64,000 bases of DNA, from NCBI GenBank assembly GCA_016718805.1, contig JADKCP010000001.1, positions 62,001-126,000 of the forward strand. Direction: 5' to 3'. Every line of letters begins with the position of its first letter. Positions within the stretch are counted from its first letter, which is position 1. The translations under genes were made by a program, and so were the position numbers. Under the pieces are notes generated by a model. The model ran no database searches. It saw only the letters and a program-made list of their open reading frames with translations, and was not told where the DNA came from. The DNA is from Bacteroidota bacterium (GTDB lineage Bacteria > Bacteroidota > Bacteroidia > UBA4408). Below, piece by piece: positions 44,363 through 53,827 of this stretch.

Positions 44363-47300
44363 CGCTGGTTTTTTTAATTATTCCTGACTTAAAAGTGACT
44401 GTAAATTTAGTACCTATTTTGTTCTCACAAAATATTTCCCCGTTTATTTGTTCAACCAAACTTGTAACGAGTTGTAAACCTAGCGAGTCTGAATTTCTGA
44501 AATCAAAATTCTCTGGTAGGCCCACCCCATTATCACTAACGGTTAAAAGTATTGCTGTTGGTGTTTCTTTTAAGCGCACCCAAACCTCTCCTTTACGGTT
44601 TTGAGGAAAAGCATACTTCAGGGCATTCGACACTAATTCGTTTACAATTAAACCACAAGGTATGGAAGTATCTAAATTTAGCAGAATGCTGTCAACGTCG
44701 TGTTTTAATTCAACCAGCCCGCTGTAAATTCGGTATGAGTGAATCAGGTTTTGTGTTAGGGTAATGATATACTCTGAAAAGTTTATGCTTGAGAATGCCG
44801 AAGTTTGATAAAGCGCCTCGTGTATAAACGACATCGACTTAATGCGATTTTGCAACTCGCGCATCATTTCGAGGGTGTATTTATCTTTGATGTAATTCGA
44901 CTGCAGGTTAATAATGCTCGATATTACCTGCAGGTTGTTTTTCACCCTGTGGTGTACTTCTTTTAAAAGAACCTCCTTTTCCTGCAAGGATTCTTTCATT
45001 TGTTTTTCAGCCAACTTCTTTTCGGTGATGTCGTGTGCTATTCCCGATATTTCACCTATTTCGGTTTCGTTTTTATAAATAGGATTTAAAAATATTTCGC
45101 GAATTACCAGTTTGCCATTTTTGTCTATTAGCTGTGTTTCAAACTGCTGGGGAATCCCCTTAAAAGCCTCGTTGTATTTCTTGTCCCAAAACTCATGGTA
45201 CTCGTCGGTTGCAAATTTTATCTTCGGTCCGTCCTTTATATCTGGAATTTGCGCTGAAACACCATACATACTATACAGGGCGTCGGAATAGTTTTTATTA
45301 AAAGAAGTGAGCGAAATGTTTTTATCAACCGACCAAATCAAGTGAGAACTACTATCAAATATTGCATTAATTTTTGCCGCCTGCTCATTGATTTTTTCTT
45401 GAATTTTTTTCTTTTCCGTAATATCTTCGCAAATGCTAATAACGTATTCGGGAGCACCATTGGCACTTGCCACAACCGACGTGGTAATGTTACAAAACAC
45501 GGTATCTCCGTTCTTTTTAATATACTTTCTTTCTCCCCTATAATTACTCAAACTGCCATTAACTAAGTTTGCAAAAATTTGCTGCTTTTCCCCTTTTTCT
45601 TCATCTAAAGAAACATCAAAAACACTTTTGCGAACCAATTCTTCTTCGGTATATCCAAGCATTTCACACATGCGTTGATTCGCTTGTATATAAGTTCCTT
45701 TTAAATCAATTCGGGCTATACCCAAAAAGGCCTGATCGTATATTGAACGGTAGCGTTCTTCACTTAGACGCATTTTTTCTTCAGCCATTTTTTGCTCAGT
45801 AATGTCCCTAAAAATTCCACGAGAGGCTATTACCTGGCCATCTTTATTTCGCTTTGCGCTGATATTCCCATCCACAACAAGTACTTTGCCCGTGCGGGTT
45901 ACAAACGAAAACTGCGTGCTTTCAACTTTTTCTCCCAAGAACACCTGCTTCATAGTCTTCTCACAGTGCTCCAAAGAGCCGGGATGTATAAACGCTACAA
46001 TGTTTTTGTCGTTTACTTCTTGGTCTGAATATTCCAGCGCTTCTTTCCAAGCAGAGTTCACATATAAAATTTTTCCTTCCGAGCTTACACTTTGTATAAG
46101 CTCTGTGGTGTTTTCAAACAAATCGCGGTAAAGCTCTTCACTTTGTCGCAACTTTTCTTGTGCTTTGTGAACCTCAGTAACATCTCTCGAAACACCCACA
46201 AATCCTATAAGTTCACCCTCTTCGCTAAATATTTTAGACGCGGTTAAAAAGGAGGTAAAAAGTTCGCCACTTTTTTTCTTATTCAGAATTTCACCGGTAA
46301 ACAATCCTATCGAATTAATCTGAAAGGTAACCTTATCATACTCTCCATTGTTTGCGTAAAGCATAGATACCGGCTTTCCTATTACCTCAAAGCTTGCAAA
46401 ACCAAAAGTAATTTGTGCTGCATTGTTAAATTCGGTAATTAAACTGTTTTCGTCTGATGCAATTATCATGTCCAATGATGAATTGATAATGTTTTTAATA
46501 TACTTTTCAGACTCCTGTAATTCCCTTTGTGCTTTAATGCGCTCTGCCACCTCTTTGTGCAATACCACATTGCTTTCTTCAACTATTTGTGCGCGCAAAC
46601 GCTCTCGCTCAACCTGTTTCTTTTCCGAAAGATTATGAACCACCAGTTGCACCGCTGGTTTTCCTCTAAACTGTATGGGAATTGATTTTGCTTCTATTTC
46701 AAAACGTTTTCCCTTAATGTTAACAATTTCATATTCTTCAAAATCGGCAATGTTTCCTTCTTTTACCCTAGCCATGCGCTCCTTTACTGCTACGTGATAT
46801 TCGGGTAGTAAAAAGTTAAAAAAGGTCTTTCCGTCAATTTCTGAAAGGTTAGAAATTCCTAACAATTCTAGCCCGGTAGGATTGGCAAATATTACTGTGC
46901 CATCAATGTGTATAAATACCCCGTCGGGAGAATTCTCGAATAGCATTTTATACCCAAGCTCACTTTCCTCAAGCTCTCTTTCAAGTTGTTTTCTTTCTGT
47001 TACATCTCGCGAAATACCCTCAACGGCAATCCATTCGCGTCGCTCATTAAAAATAAACTTTACTACTGTTTCTATCCAAATCTTTTCTCCATCCTTTCGG
47101 GTTAATCCCGCCAGTGTAGGCTTGTGCTGCAATTCATAAACAAGTCGACGTTCATTGTCGAAATCGTTGGCTATTTTTAAAATTGTTGCCGCTTCTTCCT
47201 CTCCTATTATTCTCAAAATCAATAGTGGGTCAGCGTAAAAATCTTGTGGTGTGTATCCTGTTTTATCGCTAACCACCGGACTCACATAAGAAAAATGGGG

Positions 47301-48251
47301 ATGTGGTCCAAGCTCAAAACGAAACACTATATCGGCAGCATTTTCAGCCAGCATTCGAAAGCTCTCTTCGCTCTTTTTTAAACTTCGTTCTACCTGTTTT
47401 TTTTCGGTAATATCGTTTATTATGGAGAGGTTAAACTGCACATTGTTGACCAACATTTTTCCTCTACTCACCTCAACATCTACAATACTTCCATCCTTTT
47501 TAACATGTTTCCAAACTCCCGAGAAATACATGTTTGAAGTGGCTTCGCTTTCGGATTTGTTGCTTAAAAAATCTACTGTTTCTACCTTGTTTTCTTTGGG
47601 CCGAATATCTAACAACGACATGCTTAAAAACTCTTCTTTACTGTAGCCGTAGTGCAGAATTGCTGCTTTGTTAACATTCACAAACTTTAGCGATTTTCGC
47701 TCCGAAATCCACATTGGCAATGGATTGTTTTCAAAAAGTAGCCGGTATTGTTCCTCGCTTTCTCGCAATTTTGTTTCATTTTGAGTGCGCTCGGTAATGT
47801 CGCGAATAATCGCTTGAACAATTTCATCTTCATCGTACACAAACCCCGAAAGGCTCACCTCTGCATCAAATTGTTCGCCGTTGCTTTTGCTATATTTCCA
47901 ATAAAAAAGTTGGGGTTCGCCGTTGAGTGCTAACTTTCTTTTTAACCAATTCCCATCCTTTGAGTTCGCACCGTCCGGCTGTGTTTCGGGTGATAAAATG
48001 CGCGGATCTTCTCCTAGTAGCTTTTCTTCAGAATAATTAAAGAGCTCTAAGAGTCGGTCATTCGTTTCTGAAATAATTCCATTTTTAACAATTAAAATAG
48101 CATCGTTGCTTTTTGAAAACAAGGAACGGTATTTCTCTTCTTCCAGCTTTTGTCTTTGCTCTTTAATTCGTCTGTTTATGAGCAACACAAAAACCGAAAT
48201 CAATGTAATAACATTAAATACAAAGAGTACTATCAGCAATAGGTCGTCCAT
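44349..48251 (-). CDS. Multi-PAS sensor histidine kinase (HisKA_2 type), 1,300 aa
   Basis: Membrane-anchored sensor kinase. One N-terminal membrane helix (about 3-25, LLLIVLFVFNVITLISVFVLLI) is followed by eight PAS units, starting near residues 40, 165, 295, 432, 585, 710, 838 and 970. Each opens like YRSLFSKSNDAILIV and most end in an ITERTQ or DVTERKQ PAC-type linker. A HisKA_2 domain carries the phospho-acceptor His in LLKEVHHRVKNNLQV (about 1095), and an HATPase domain has GLIVNELVSNALKYAFP and DNGVGLPE. No periplasmic domain is visible, so signals are probably cytosolic or redox/ligand cues read by PAS units. Its ATG overlaps the stop of the MORN-repeat gene (TAATG), and its 3' end overlaps the LytTR regulator. 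Confidence 0.93.
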   Translation of the reverse strand: MDDLLLIVLFVFNVITLISVFVLLINRRIKEQRQKLEEEKYRSLFSKSNDAILIVKNGIISETNDRLLELFNYSEEKLLGEDPRILSPETQPDGANSKDGNWLKRKLALNGEPQLFYWKYSKSNGEQFDAEVSLSGFVYDEDEIVQAIIRDITERTQNETKLRESEEQYRLLFENNPLPMWISERKSLKFVNVNKAAILHYGYSKEEFLSMSLLDIRPKENKVETVDFLSNKSESEATSNMYFSGVWKHVKKDGSIVDVEVSRGKMLVNNVQFNLSIINDITEKKQVERSLKKSEESFRMLAENAADIVFRFELGPHPHFSYVSPVVSDKTGYTPQDFYADPLLILRIIGEEEAATILKIANDFDNERRLVYELQHKPTLAGLTRKDGEKIWIETVVKFIFNERREWIAVEGISRDVTERKQLERELEESELGYKMLFENSPDGVFIHIDGTVIFANPTGLELLGISNLSEIDGKTFFNFLLPEYHVAVKERMARVKEGNIADFEEYEIVNIKGKRFEIEAKSIPIQFRGKPAVQLVVHNLSEKKQVERERLRAQIVEESNVVLHKEVAERIKAQRELQESEKYIKNIINSSLDMIIASDENSLITEFNNAAQITFGFASFEVIGKPVSMLYANNGEYDKVTFQINSIGLFTGEILNKKKSGELFTSFLTASKIFSEEGELIGFVGVSRDVTEVHKAQEKLRQSEELYRDLFENTTELIQSVSSEGKILYVNSAWKEALEYSDQEVNDKNIVAFIHPGSLEHCEKTMKQVFLGEKVESTQFSFVTRTGKVLVVDGNISAKRNKDGQVIASRGIFRDITEQKMAEEKMRLSEERYRSIYDQAFLGIARIDLKGTYIQANQRMCEMLGYTEEELVRKSVFDVSLDEEKGEKQQIFANLVNGSLSNYRGERKYIKKNGDTVFCNITTSVVASANGAPEYVISICEDITEKKKIQEKINEQAAKINAIFDSSSHLIWSVDKNISLTSFNKNYSDALYSMYGVSAQIPDIKDGPKIKFATDEYHEFWDKKYNEAFKGIPQQFETQLIDKNGKLVIREIFLNPIYKNETEIGEISGIAHDITEKKLAEKQMKESLQEKEVLLKEVHHRVKNNLQVISSIINLQSNYIKDKYTLEMMRELQNRIKSMSFIHEALYQTSAFSSINFSEYIITLTQNLIHSYRIYSGLVELKHDVDSILLNLDTSIPCGLIVNELVSNALKYAFPQNRKGEVWVRLKETPTAILLTVSDNGVGLPENFDFRNSDSLGLQLVTSLVEQINGEIFCENKIGTKFTVTFKSGIIKKTSDVKN

Positions 48252-49855
48252 TATTTATCTTCTTCAGTTACAAGTTTAATTCCATCGATTTTTATTTCTG
48301 AATCGTTTTTGTAATTGATAATTGTCTCTAATACGCCGTCGTAGTTATAATATTTCCAATTGTCCTCTTTGCGACCAACAGCAAAGGTTCCTTCTTCACG
48401 CACCTTTCCGTTGTCGAAATAATAGCTGTGTTTTCCGTCAGGGTTGCCATCAATGTACTTTCCTTCAAAGGCAAGTTTTCCATTTAAAAAGTGAGTTTTC
48501 CACTCTCCGTCTTTTTGACCATTTTTATAGTTTCCCTCTTCGCGCACATCTCCGTCTTCGCTTTGCCATTTGCCCTCCTTTTCGCCGTCTACATATGCTC
48601 CTTGTGTGATAACTCGGCCACTGTCGTTGTATTCGGTCATGGTGCCTTCTTCCATCCCATTTATAAATGTTTCTTCCCTAAGCAAATTGCCACTTTCATA
48701 AAACCAAAGCCATTTACCGCTTGGCTTTGCGCCTTTTAAAAACTTACCTTTTTGTTCAACTTTTCCATTTTGATGATAAAAAACCCAGTCGCCATTCCTT
48801 CTTCCATCAATATATTCGCCTTCGGCTCTAAGTTCTCCACTAACATAAAACTCTTTCCACTTTCCTTGCTGGTAGCCCTTTTCGTCGTATATTCCCTCTC
48901 CAACTAATTCACCGTCTTTATAGACTTTGGAATTAATAATAGCCCCCTCTTCGCTGTAATATCGGGTTACTCCTTCAGCAACCCCGTCTTTAAAAGTTCC
49001 TGAAGATTTAAGTTTCCCGTTTTCAAAAAAATCGTTCCGAACATCCAGTTTCACTAGTTCGGCGACATTTTTTTTGAGGACTCCGTATTCGTACTTTTCT
49101 GTTTTAATTAAATTTCCATCAAGCCCATATTCTTTATAATAGCCATCAAGTTTGTCGTCGGTATACTTGCATTCGGTGTGCAATAGGTTGTTCGAATAAA
49201 ATGTCTTCCAAATTCCTTGTTTGTTGCCGAACTTGTCTTTACGGTTTATTTTTTCTTCACGAGTTACATATCCATTTTTGTAAATAGTAATGGTTTGTAT
49301 CAGGCTGTCTTTTGAGAATTCTCTCCCCTCTCCTTCTTCTTTTCCCTTGCTAAATGGAATTTCTTTGTGTTTGAATCCATCTTTAAAATAATAGGAAAGT
49401 CCCTCTTTCACATCGTTTTTGTATGCCTCCTCCGACAGTAATTTTTGCGTTTCTGATGAGTATGTTTTTTTAGTTCCGTTTTTCTTTCCGTCAAGATAAT
49501 TAAATTCCGATACCAGTGCTCCTTCCTGTGAGTAAAACTTCCAAATGCTGTCTAACTGAAAGTTTTTTCTGTTTCCTTCCGATTTTAAAATCCCGTTTTC
49601 ATAATAGGTCTTCCAATAGCCGTCGGGCTTGCCATTTAACATAGTTCCTTCGCTGGAAACTTTTCCGTTAGCGTGGTAAAATTTTGCCGGCCCGTTTTGC
49701 AAATTCTGCGCACCGTTTTCTTGTGCGTAGCACGCGGATTTTTTTTGAAAAATTAGGTTCCCCGTGCACACTATAAGACAGGATATGAACAGCTTATTAA
49801 CTTGCATTTTCACCTTCCTATACTGATTCATACGCTTCATTTTTTTATTCTTCAT
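48251..49855 (-). CDS. MORN-variant (YwqK-like) repeat protein, probably exported
   Basis: Protein of 534 aa made almost wholly of MORN_2 units of about 23 residues, such as GYWKTYYENGILKSEGN and GKWQSEDGDVREEGNYKNG, about 18-20 in all. The databases often call such proteins 'toxin-antitoxin system YwqK family antitoxin', but nothing here supports a toxin-antitoxin function. The ATG at 49855 gives a long basic N-terminus. A later ATG at 49807 (MQVNKLFISCLIVCTG) gives a normal signal peptide ending near SACYAQ and may be the true start. The stop overlaps the kinase start (TAATG), so this protein may help the kinase sense the envelope; that is inference. nadA ends 28 bp upstream. Confidence 0.8.
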   Translation of the reverse strand: MKNKKMKRMNQYRKVKMQVNKLFISCLIVCTGNLIFQKKSACYAQENGAQNLQNGPAKFYHANGKVSSEGTMLNGKPDGYWKTYYENGILKSEGNRKNFQLDSIWKFYSQEGALVSEFNYLDGKKNGTKKTYSSETQKLLSEEAYKNDVKEGLSYYFKDGFKHKEIPFSKGKEEGEGREFSKDSLIQTITIYKNGYVTREEKINRKDKFGNKQGIWKTFYSNNLLHTECKYTDDKLDGYYKEYGLDGNLIKTEKYEYGVLKKNVAELVKLDVRNDFFENGKLKSSGTFKDGVAEGVTRYYSEEGAIINSKVYKDGELVGEGIYDEKGYQQGKWKEFYVSGELRAEGEYIDGRRNGDWVFYHQNGKVEQKGKFLKGAKPSGKWLWFYESGNLLREETFINGMEEGTMTEYNDSGRVITQGAYVDGEKEGKWQSEDGDVREEGNYKNGQKDGEWKTHFLNGKLAFEGKYIDGNPDGKHSYYFDNGKVREEGTFAVGRKEDNWKYYNYDGVLETIINYKNDSEIKIDGIKLVTEEDK

Positions 49856-49883
49856 TAATTACTATCCTATTAACAACTTGCTC

Positions 49884-50873
49884 CTACAATCCTAATTTTT
49901 CCGATATTTCTAACATTCTGTGAATAGATCCTTCGGCCTTTTTAATCAAGGTTTCATCCATATTTATTTCAGGCGTTTCATATTTTAAACAAGTATAAAC
50001 TTTTTCAAGTGTGTTTAGTTTCATGTGTGGACAGTCGTTGCAAGCACAGGAATTATTGGGTGGAGCCGGAATAAAGGTCTTTTTTGGCGATGATTTTTGC
50101 ATTTGATGAATTATTCCTGCTTCAGTTGCCACGATAAATTCTTGATGTGTTTGATTAATTGTGTACTTTAACAATGCAGTAGTACTACCAATAAAATCGG
50201 CAATTTCAAGTAATGATGCTTCACATTCGGGATGTGCAATTAATTTTGCTTCCGGATGAATAAGTTTTAATTTGAGAATTTTTTGAAGCGAAAAAATTTC
50301 ATGAACCATACATGCACCATTCCATAGAAGCATGTTTCGGCCGGTTTTTTTATTGATATAATTTCCAAGATTTTTATCTGGAGCAAAAATAATTTTTTGA
50401 CTTGTTGGTAAACTTTCAACAATTTGAACAGCATTGGTACTGGTGCAAACTATATCGGTTAGTGCTTTAATTTGTGCTGAACAATTTACATACGAAATCA
50501 CCAAATGATCGGGATGCTGAGCCTTAAATTCCGAAAACGCTTCTGCCGTACAACTATCGGCTAAAGAGCAACCGGCTTTTAAATCGGGCAGCAAAACTTT
50601 TTTTGTGGGCGATAATATTTTTGCTGTTTCGGCCATAAAATGTACCCCTGCAAAAACTATAATAGCTGCTTTTGTTTTTGCTGCTTGTTGCGACAATCCT
50701 AAACTATCTCCAATATAATCTGCTATGTCTTGTATATCCGCATGTTGATAATAATGCGCTAAAATTACTGCGTTCTTTTCCTTTTTTAATTTCTCAATCT
50801 CAGCAAACAAATCCAAAGATACATCAACTTCTTTATCTAAAAATCCCTTTTTTATTACCTCTGCTGAATTCAT
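49884..50873 (-). CDS. nadA: Quinolinate synthase
   Basis: Condenses iminoaspartate with dihydroxyacetone phosphate to quinolinate in de novo NAD synthesis; cytoplasmic [4Fe-4S] enzyme, 329 aa. Seen: [21 protein letters not shown] at the N-terminus, [49 protein letters not shown], a TEAGIIHQM motif and the C-terminal [15 protein letters not shown] with cluster cysteines. Length and order match typical Bacteroidota NadA. nadB and nadC are not in the window. It is divergent from rpiB across a 527-bp AT-rich gap and lies upstream of the MORN/kinase/regulator genes on the same strand with only 28 bp between, so read-through into them is possible. Confidence 0.96.
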   Translation of the reverse strand: MNSAEVIKKGFLDKEVDVSLDLFAEIEKLKKEKNAVILAHYYQHADIQDIADYIGDSLGLSQQAAKTKAAIIVFAGVHFMAETAKILSPTKKVLLPDLKAGCSLADSCTAEAFSEFKAQHPDHLVISYVNCSAQIKALTDIVCTSTNAVQIVESLPTSQKIIFAPDKNLGNYINKKTGRNMLLWNGACMVHEIFSLQKILKLKLIHPEAKLIAHPECEASLLEIADFIGSTTALLKYTINQTHQEFIVATEAGIIHQMQKSSPKKTFIPAPPNNSCACNDCPHMKLNTLEKVYTCLKYETPEINMDETLIKKAEGSIHRMLEISEKLGL

Positions 50874-51400
50874 AATATTAAACTATTTTTTAAAATTTAA
50901 TTTTTTATTAATGTTATTAGCCTGTTAGTACTGTTATTATTTTTTTAAAGAAGTTGTTGTACTTATCACTTCTAAATTATTGCTAACATTTTTTTAACAG
51001 ATTAACTGATTGATAATGTAGTATTGAGCTTATTTATACAGAATGTTAGTAACCTTTATTGCTAATAAATTTGTATACTTTTTAGTGTTAACCATTGTTC
51101 ATTTTATGTGCGAAATTTAGCTGTAAATTTTTTTATAAACTTAACCAAACCTGAATTGTTTTGTTATACAAAATTAGTTTTGAAAAAAGCGGTAATTACT
51201 TATTAGCGAAAAATAAACAACTTTATAAAATACCAACAAATTTACTGTTGATTAGTATTATTTAAATCGCCCTATAAATCAGCAATTTATTTTTTTGCAA
51301 AACTAAGATTTGTTAATATGTTTTTACTACTTGCTGCAACGCCAACTATTGCGTAATCAAAAATTCTACTTTTGTTCAATCAAGTATAAAGGTATTAAAA
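50874..51400. promoter_or_regulatory. AT-rich 527-bp divergent promoter region between nadA and rpiB
   Basis: No gene is visible. TACTTTTG at 51368-51375 is a good -7 box for rpiB. At 51168-51182 the sequence CAAAATTAGTTTTG carries back-to-back -7 boxes: TAGTTTTG reads right and TAATTTTG reads left, sharing two bases. No -33 element with ideal spacing is seen. The rest is repetitive AT-rich sequence without clear operators. Confidence 0.45.
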
Positions 51401-51829
51401 ATGAAAATAGCAATTGGTGCAGATCATGCAGGATATTACTTAAAAGAACAATTAATACCTGTATTACAACGATTAAATTTTGAAATAGTTGATGCAGGTA
51501 CCCACTCAGCCGAAAGCGTAGATTATCCCGATTTTGCTCATCCGGTTGCTAAGTCAGTTGAAGAAAAGGAATGTACGTTCGGTATACTTATTTGTGGGAG
51601 TGGAAATGGTGTAAATATTACAGCCAATAAACACCAAGGTATTCGTTCTGCTTTATGTTGGAATGTTGAAATTTCGAAATTAGCACGACAGCATAACGAT
51701 GCAAATATTATTGCTTTACCTGCACGTTATATTAGTTTTGAAGAAGCTTCCGAAATGGTCGAAGTATTTATTTCTACTCCTTTTGAAGGCGGTCGACACA
51801 GTAAGCGCGTTGATAAAATTTCGTGTTAA
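51401..51829 (+). CDS. rpiB: Ribose-5-phosphate isomerase B
   Basis: Interconverts ribose 5-phosphate and ribulose 5-phosphate in the pentose phosphate pathway; cytoplasmic, 142 aa, the normal length for RpiB. Seen: IAIGADHAGYYLKE at the N-terminus, DYPDFAHPVA, FGILICGSGNGVNITANKH with the catalytic Cys and anion-binding loop, RSALCWN, ARQHNDANIIALPARY and a C-terminal TPFEGGRHSKRVDKI. The ATG follows a TACTTTTG -7 box by 25 nt. The LutB-like gene starts 8 nt after its stop, so both are probably on one transcript, although no metabolic link is evident. Confidence 0.96.
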   Translation: MKIAIGADHAGYYLKEQLIPVLQRLNFEIVDAGTHSAESVDYPDFAHPVAKSVEEKECTFGILICGSGNGVNITANKHQGIRSALCWNVEISKLARQHNDANIIALPARYISFEEASEMVEVFISTPFEGGRHSKRVDKISC

Positions 51830-51837
51830 ATAACAGA

Positions 51838-53226
51838 ATGTCAACCATGAAAACCGAAAGTAAATTTTTTGAAGCAATTGAATCTATTGCATTTAATAAA
51901 GAACACAAAGCTTTGCTTCAGCAAAAATTAAGTACTTGTGTAAATCATACAACAATTGCTAAAGCTTTTTATTCAGACCTGGAACTTGCCAGGACAAGAG
52001 CGGCCTTTTTAAAAAGCAAAACCCTAGATAATTTAGATAAATATTTAATTGAGTTTGAAAGTAATTTTATAAAACGTGGAGCTAAGGTTATTTGGGCACA
52101 AGATAAAGATGAAGCAATAAAGGAAATAGCCAAATTAATTGAAAAAAAGTCAGCAAAAGTTATTGCAAAAAACAGGGCCCTTATTGCTGAAGAAATAGAT
52201 ATAGCAAATCAACTCCAAATTAATAATACTAAGTGCGTTGAAAGTGACATTGGAAATTATATACAAAAACTCGCTGGAGAAGTTAGTTATCACCCAATTT
52301 TTCCAACCCTACATCAAAGTCAAAAAAACATTGCCCAATTAATTAATAGTGAACTAACTTCCGAAAATTCAAGCAATTCGCGCGATATTGCGGCTTTAAT
52401 TTGTTTAAAAATAAAGCAACAACTCAAAGAAGCTGAAATAGCGCTTATGGGAGTTAATTTTTTGATTGCAGATACTGGTTCAGCTGTAATTATTGAAAAT
52501 GAAGCAAACTCAGCCCAACTTGCCTCGCTCACAAAAACCCAAGTGTTTTTAGCAGGAATTGAAGATATTATCCCTTCTATTAATGAACTGGATTTATTTA
52601 TACACTTGTACGGTACATACAGCAATGGTAGTGCTTCATATCCTTATACGCACATTATTTCGGGACAAAAGCAAAACGACGAAACCACCGGACCCGATGA
52701 TGTATATGTTGTTTTAATTGATAATGGAAGAAGCGATGTTTTAGCGCAAACAAATCAACGAAGTGCTTTAAGCTGTTTACGTTGTGGAGCTTGTTACAAT
52801 GTTTGTCCGGTGTACAGAACAATTGGAGGACATGCGTATCAAACCGTTTACAATGGACCCATTGGCGCTGTTATAACACCCTTAATGCAAGGACGAGAAG
52901 AATATAAATATTTAAGCTATGCCACAGTAAGTTCCCAGGAACTAATAGCGGCATGCCCGGTAAAAATTGATTGTGCTAAATTAGTACAACACAACCGTAC
53001 CGAATCTATTAAACTAGCACCTCCGGGTAAAACGGAAAAATTATCTATTTTCTTCTGGAAAACAGCCATGCTAAAACGAAGCAATATGGATAAAGGAGGA
53101 GCAAAATTAAAGAACTTTATGATGCGTCAATTCTATAAAAAGTCATGGGGCGATAGGCGCGAAATGCCCCAGGTAGCAACAAAATCTTTTAATCAGCTTT
53201 GGCGCGAAAGAAAAGGAATAAAATAA
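51838..53226 (+). CDS. LutB-like LUD-domain iron-sulfur protein with degenerate second cluster
   Basis: 462 aa from the ATG at 51838; a GTG at 51823 and an ATG at 51847 are alternatives. The N-terminal two thirds is an LUD domain (FESNFIKRGAKVIWAQDKDEA, ALMGVNFLIADTGSAVIIENE, DVYVVLIDNGRSD). The C-terminal third is ferredoxin-like. LutB acts with LutA and LutC in lactate oxidation to pyruvate. The first cluster motif is intact (SCLRCGACYNVCPVYR). At the second, where LutB-type proteins read LCGACxxVCPVKI, this protein has SSQELIAACPVKIDC, so two of the cluster cysteines are Ser and Leu. lutA and lutC are not in the window. A specialised or single-cluster role is possible; function as LutB is doubtful. 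Confidence 0.82.
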   Translation: MSTMKTESKFFEAIESIAFNKEHKALLQQKLSTCVNHTTIAKAFYSDLELARTRAAFLKSKTLDNLDKYLIEFESNFIKRGAKVIWAQDKDEAIKEIAKLIEKKSAKVIAKNRALIAEEIDIANQLQINNTKCVESDIGNYIQKLAGEVSYHPIFPTLHQSQKNIAQLINSELTSENSSNSRDIAALICLKIKQQLKEAEIALMGVNFLIADTGSAVIIENEANSAQLASLTKTQVFLAGIEDIIPSINELDLFIHLYGTYSNGSASYPYTHIISGQKQNDETTGPDDVYVVLIDNGRSDVLAQTNQRSALSCLRCGACYNVCPVYRTIGGHAYQTVYNGPIGAVITPLMQGREEYKYLSYATVSSQELIAACPVKIDCAKLVQHNRTESIKLAPPGKTEKLSIFFWKTAMLKRSNMDKGGAKLKNFMMRQFYKKSWGDRREMPQVATKSFNQLWRERKGIK

Positions 53227-53265
53227 ATTTAGGCTGATTCATTTTTTGCTTTGATGTTGAAACTA

Positions 53266-53298
53266 TAAAAAAACCCAATCGAACAGATTGGGTTTTTT
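53266..53298. terminator. Bidirectional terminator between the LutB-like gene and tRNA-Cys
   Basis: AACCCAATC (53272-53280) and GATTGGGTT (53286-53294) form a perfect stem with loop GAACA, A-run on the left and T-run on the right. It ends both convergent transcripts. Confidence 0.9.
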
Positions 53299-53302
53299 GT
53301 TG

Positions 53303-53373
53303 AGGTCTCGAGCGGATTTGAACCGCTGTACAAGGTTTTGCAGACCTCTGCCTAACCGCTCGGCCACGAGACC
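53303..53373 (-). tRNA. tRNA-Cys (anticodon GCA)
   Basis: On the minus strand a 71-nt cloverleaf: acceptor GGTCTCG/CGAGACC with discriminator T (the U73 typical of tRNA-Cys), anticodon loop CTGCAAA giving GCA, and T arm around GGTTCAAATCC. CCA is not encoded. A TAAATTCG sequence at about 53390-53397 could be a weak -7 box. Confidence 0.95.
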
Positions 53374-53475
53374 AATTATTTTTGAGCCTGCGAATTTAAA
53401 AATTAATATTGATATCGGCAGAGTAGGACTGAATAAATCGTATAAAAGCAAAAAATAATCAATAGTTAAGCTAGC

Positions 53476-53826
53476 TTAATTATCAATCAACACGGTAACT
53501 CGGTCTACATTGCCATTCATAGGAGGATTTAATTTTGAAACAGCAACAATTAATTTATCAATGGTTTTATAATGGCGCATAATGGCATCATAGATGCGCT
53601 TTCCAACATGCTCAAGCAATTTTGATCGAATCGCCATTTGCTTTTTTACAATATCGTAAATTACTACATAATCAATTGTTTTAGCAAGAATGTCGGTGGA
53701 GGAAGCAGCACTAAAATTATAATCAATTGTAATATCAACTGAATAGTTTGCACCAATTTTTGCTTCCTCTTCCATGCAGCCATGGTAGCAATAAAGTTTA
53801 ATTCCTTCAATAACAATTTGTCCCAT
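53476..53826 (-). CDS. folB: Dihydroneopterin aldolase
   Basis: Cleaves 7,8-dihydroneopterin to 6-hydroxymethyl-dihydropterin in folate synthesis; cytoplasmic, 116 aa, normal for FolB. Seen: IVIEGIKLYCYHGCMEEEAKIGANYSV at the N-terminus with the conserved Tyr-His-Gly-Glu region, KTIDYVVIYDIV, LLEHVGKRIYDAI with the substrate-binding Glu, and VAVSKLNPPMNGNVDRV with the catalytic Lys-Pro region. The start lies 1 nt after the gltX stop (TAAgATG), so translation is probably coupled to gltX. tRNA-Cys lies about 100 bp downstream on the same strand. Confidence 0.93.
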   Translation of the reverse strand: MGQIVIEGIKLYCYHGCMEEEAKIGANYSVDITIDYNFSAASSTDILAKTIDYVVIYDIVKKQMAIRSKLLEHVGKRIYDAIMRHYKTIDKLIVAVSKLNPPMNGNVDRVTVLIDN

Positions 53827-53827
53827 C

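Noticed and set aside
48251..49855. Toxin-antitoxin system suggested by the YwqK 'antitoxin' family name
   Set aside because: No toxin gene is adjacent; the neighbours are a kinase and a regulator, and the protein appears exported.
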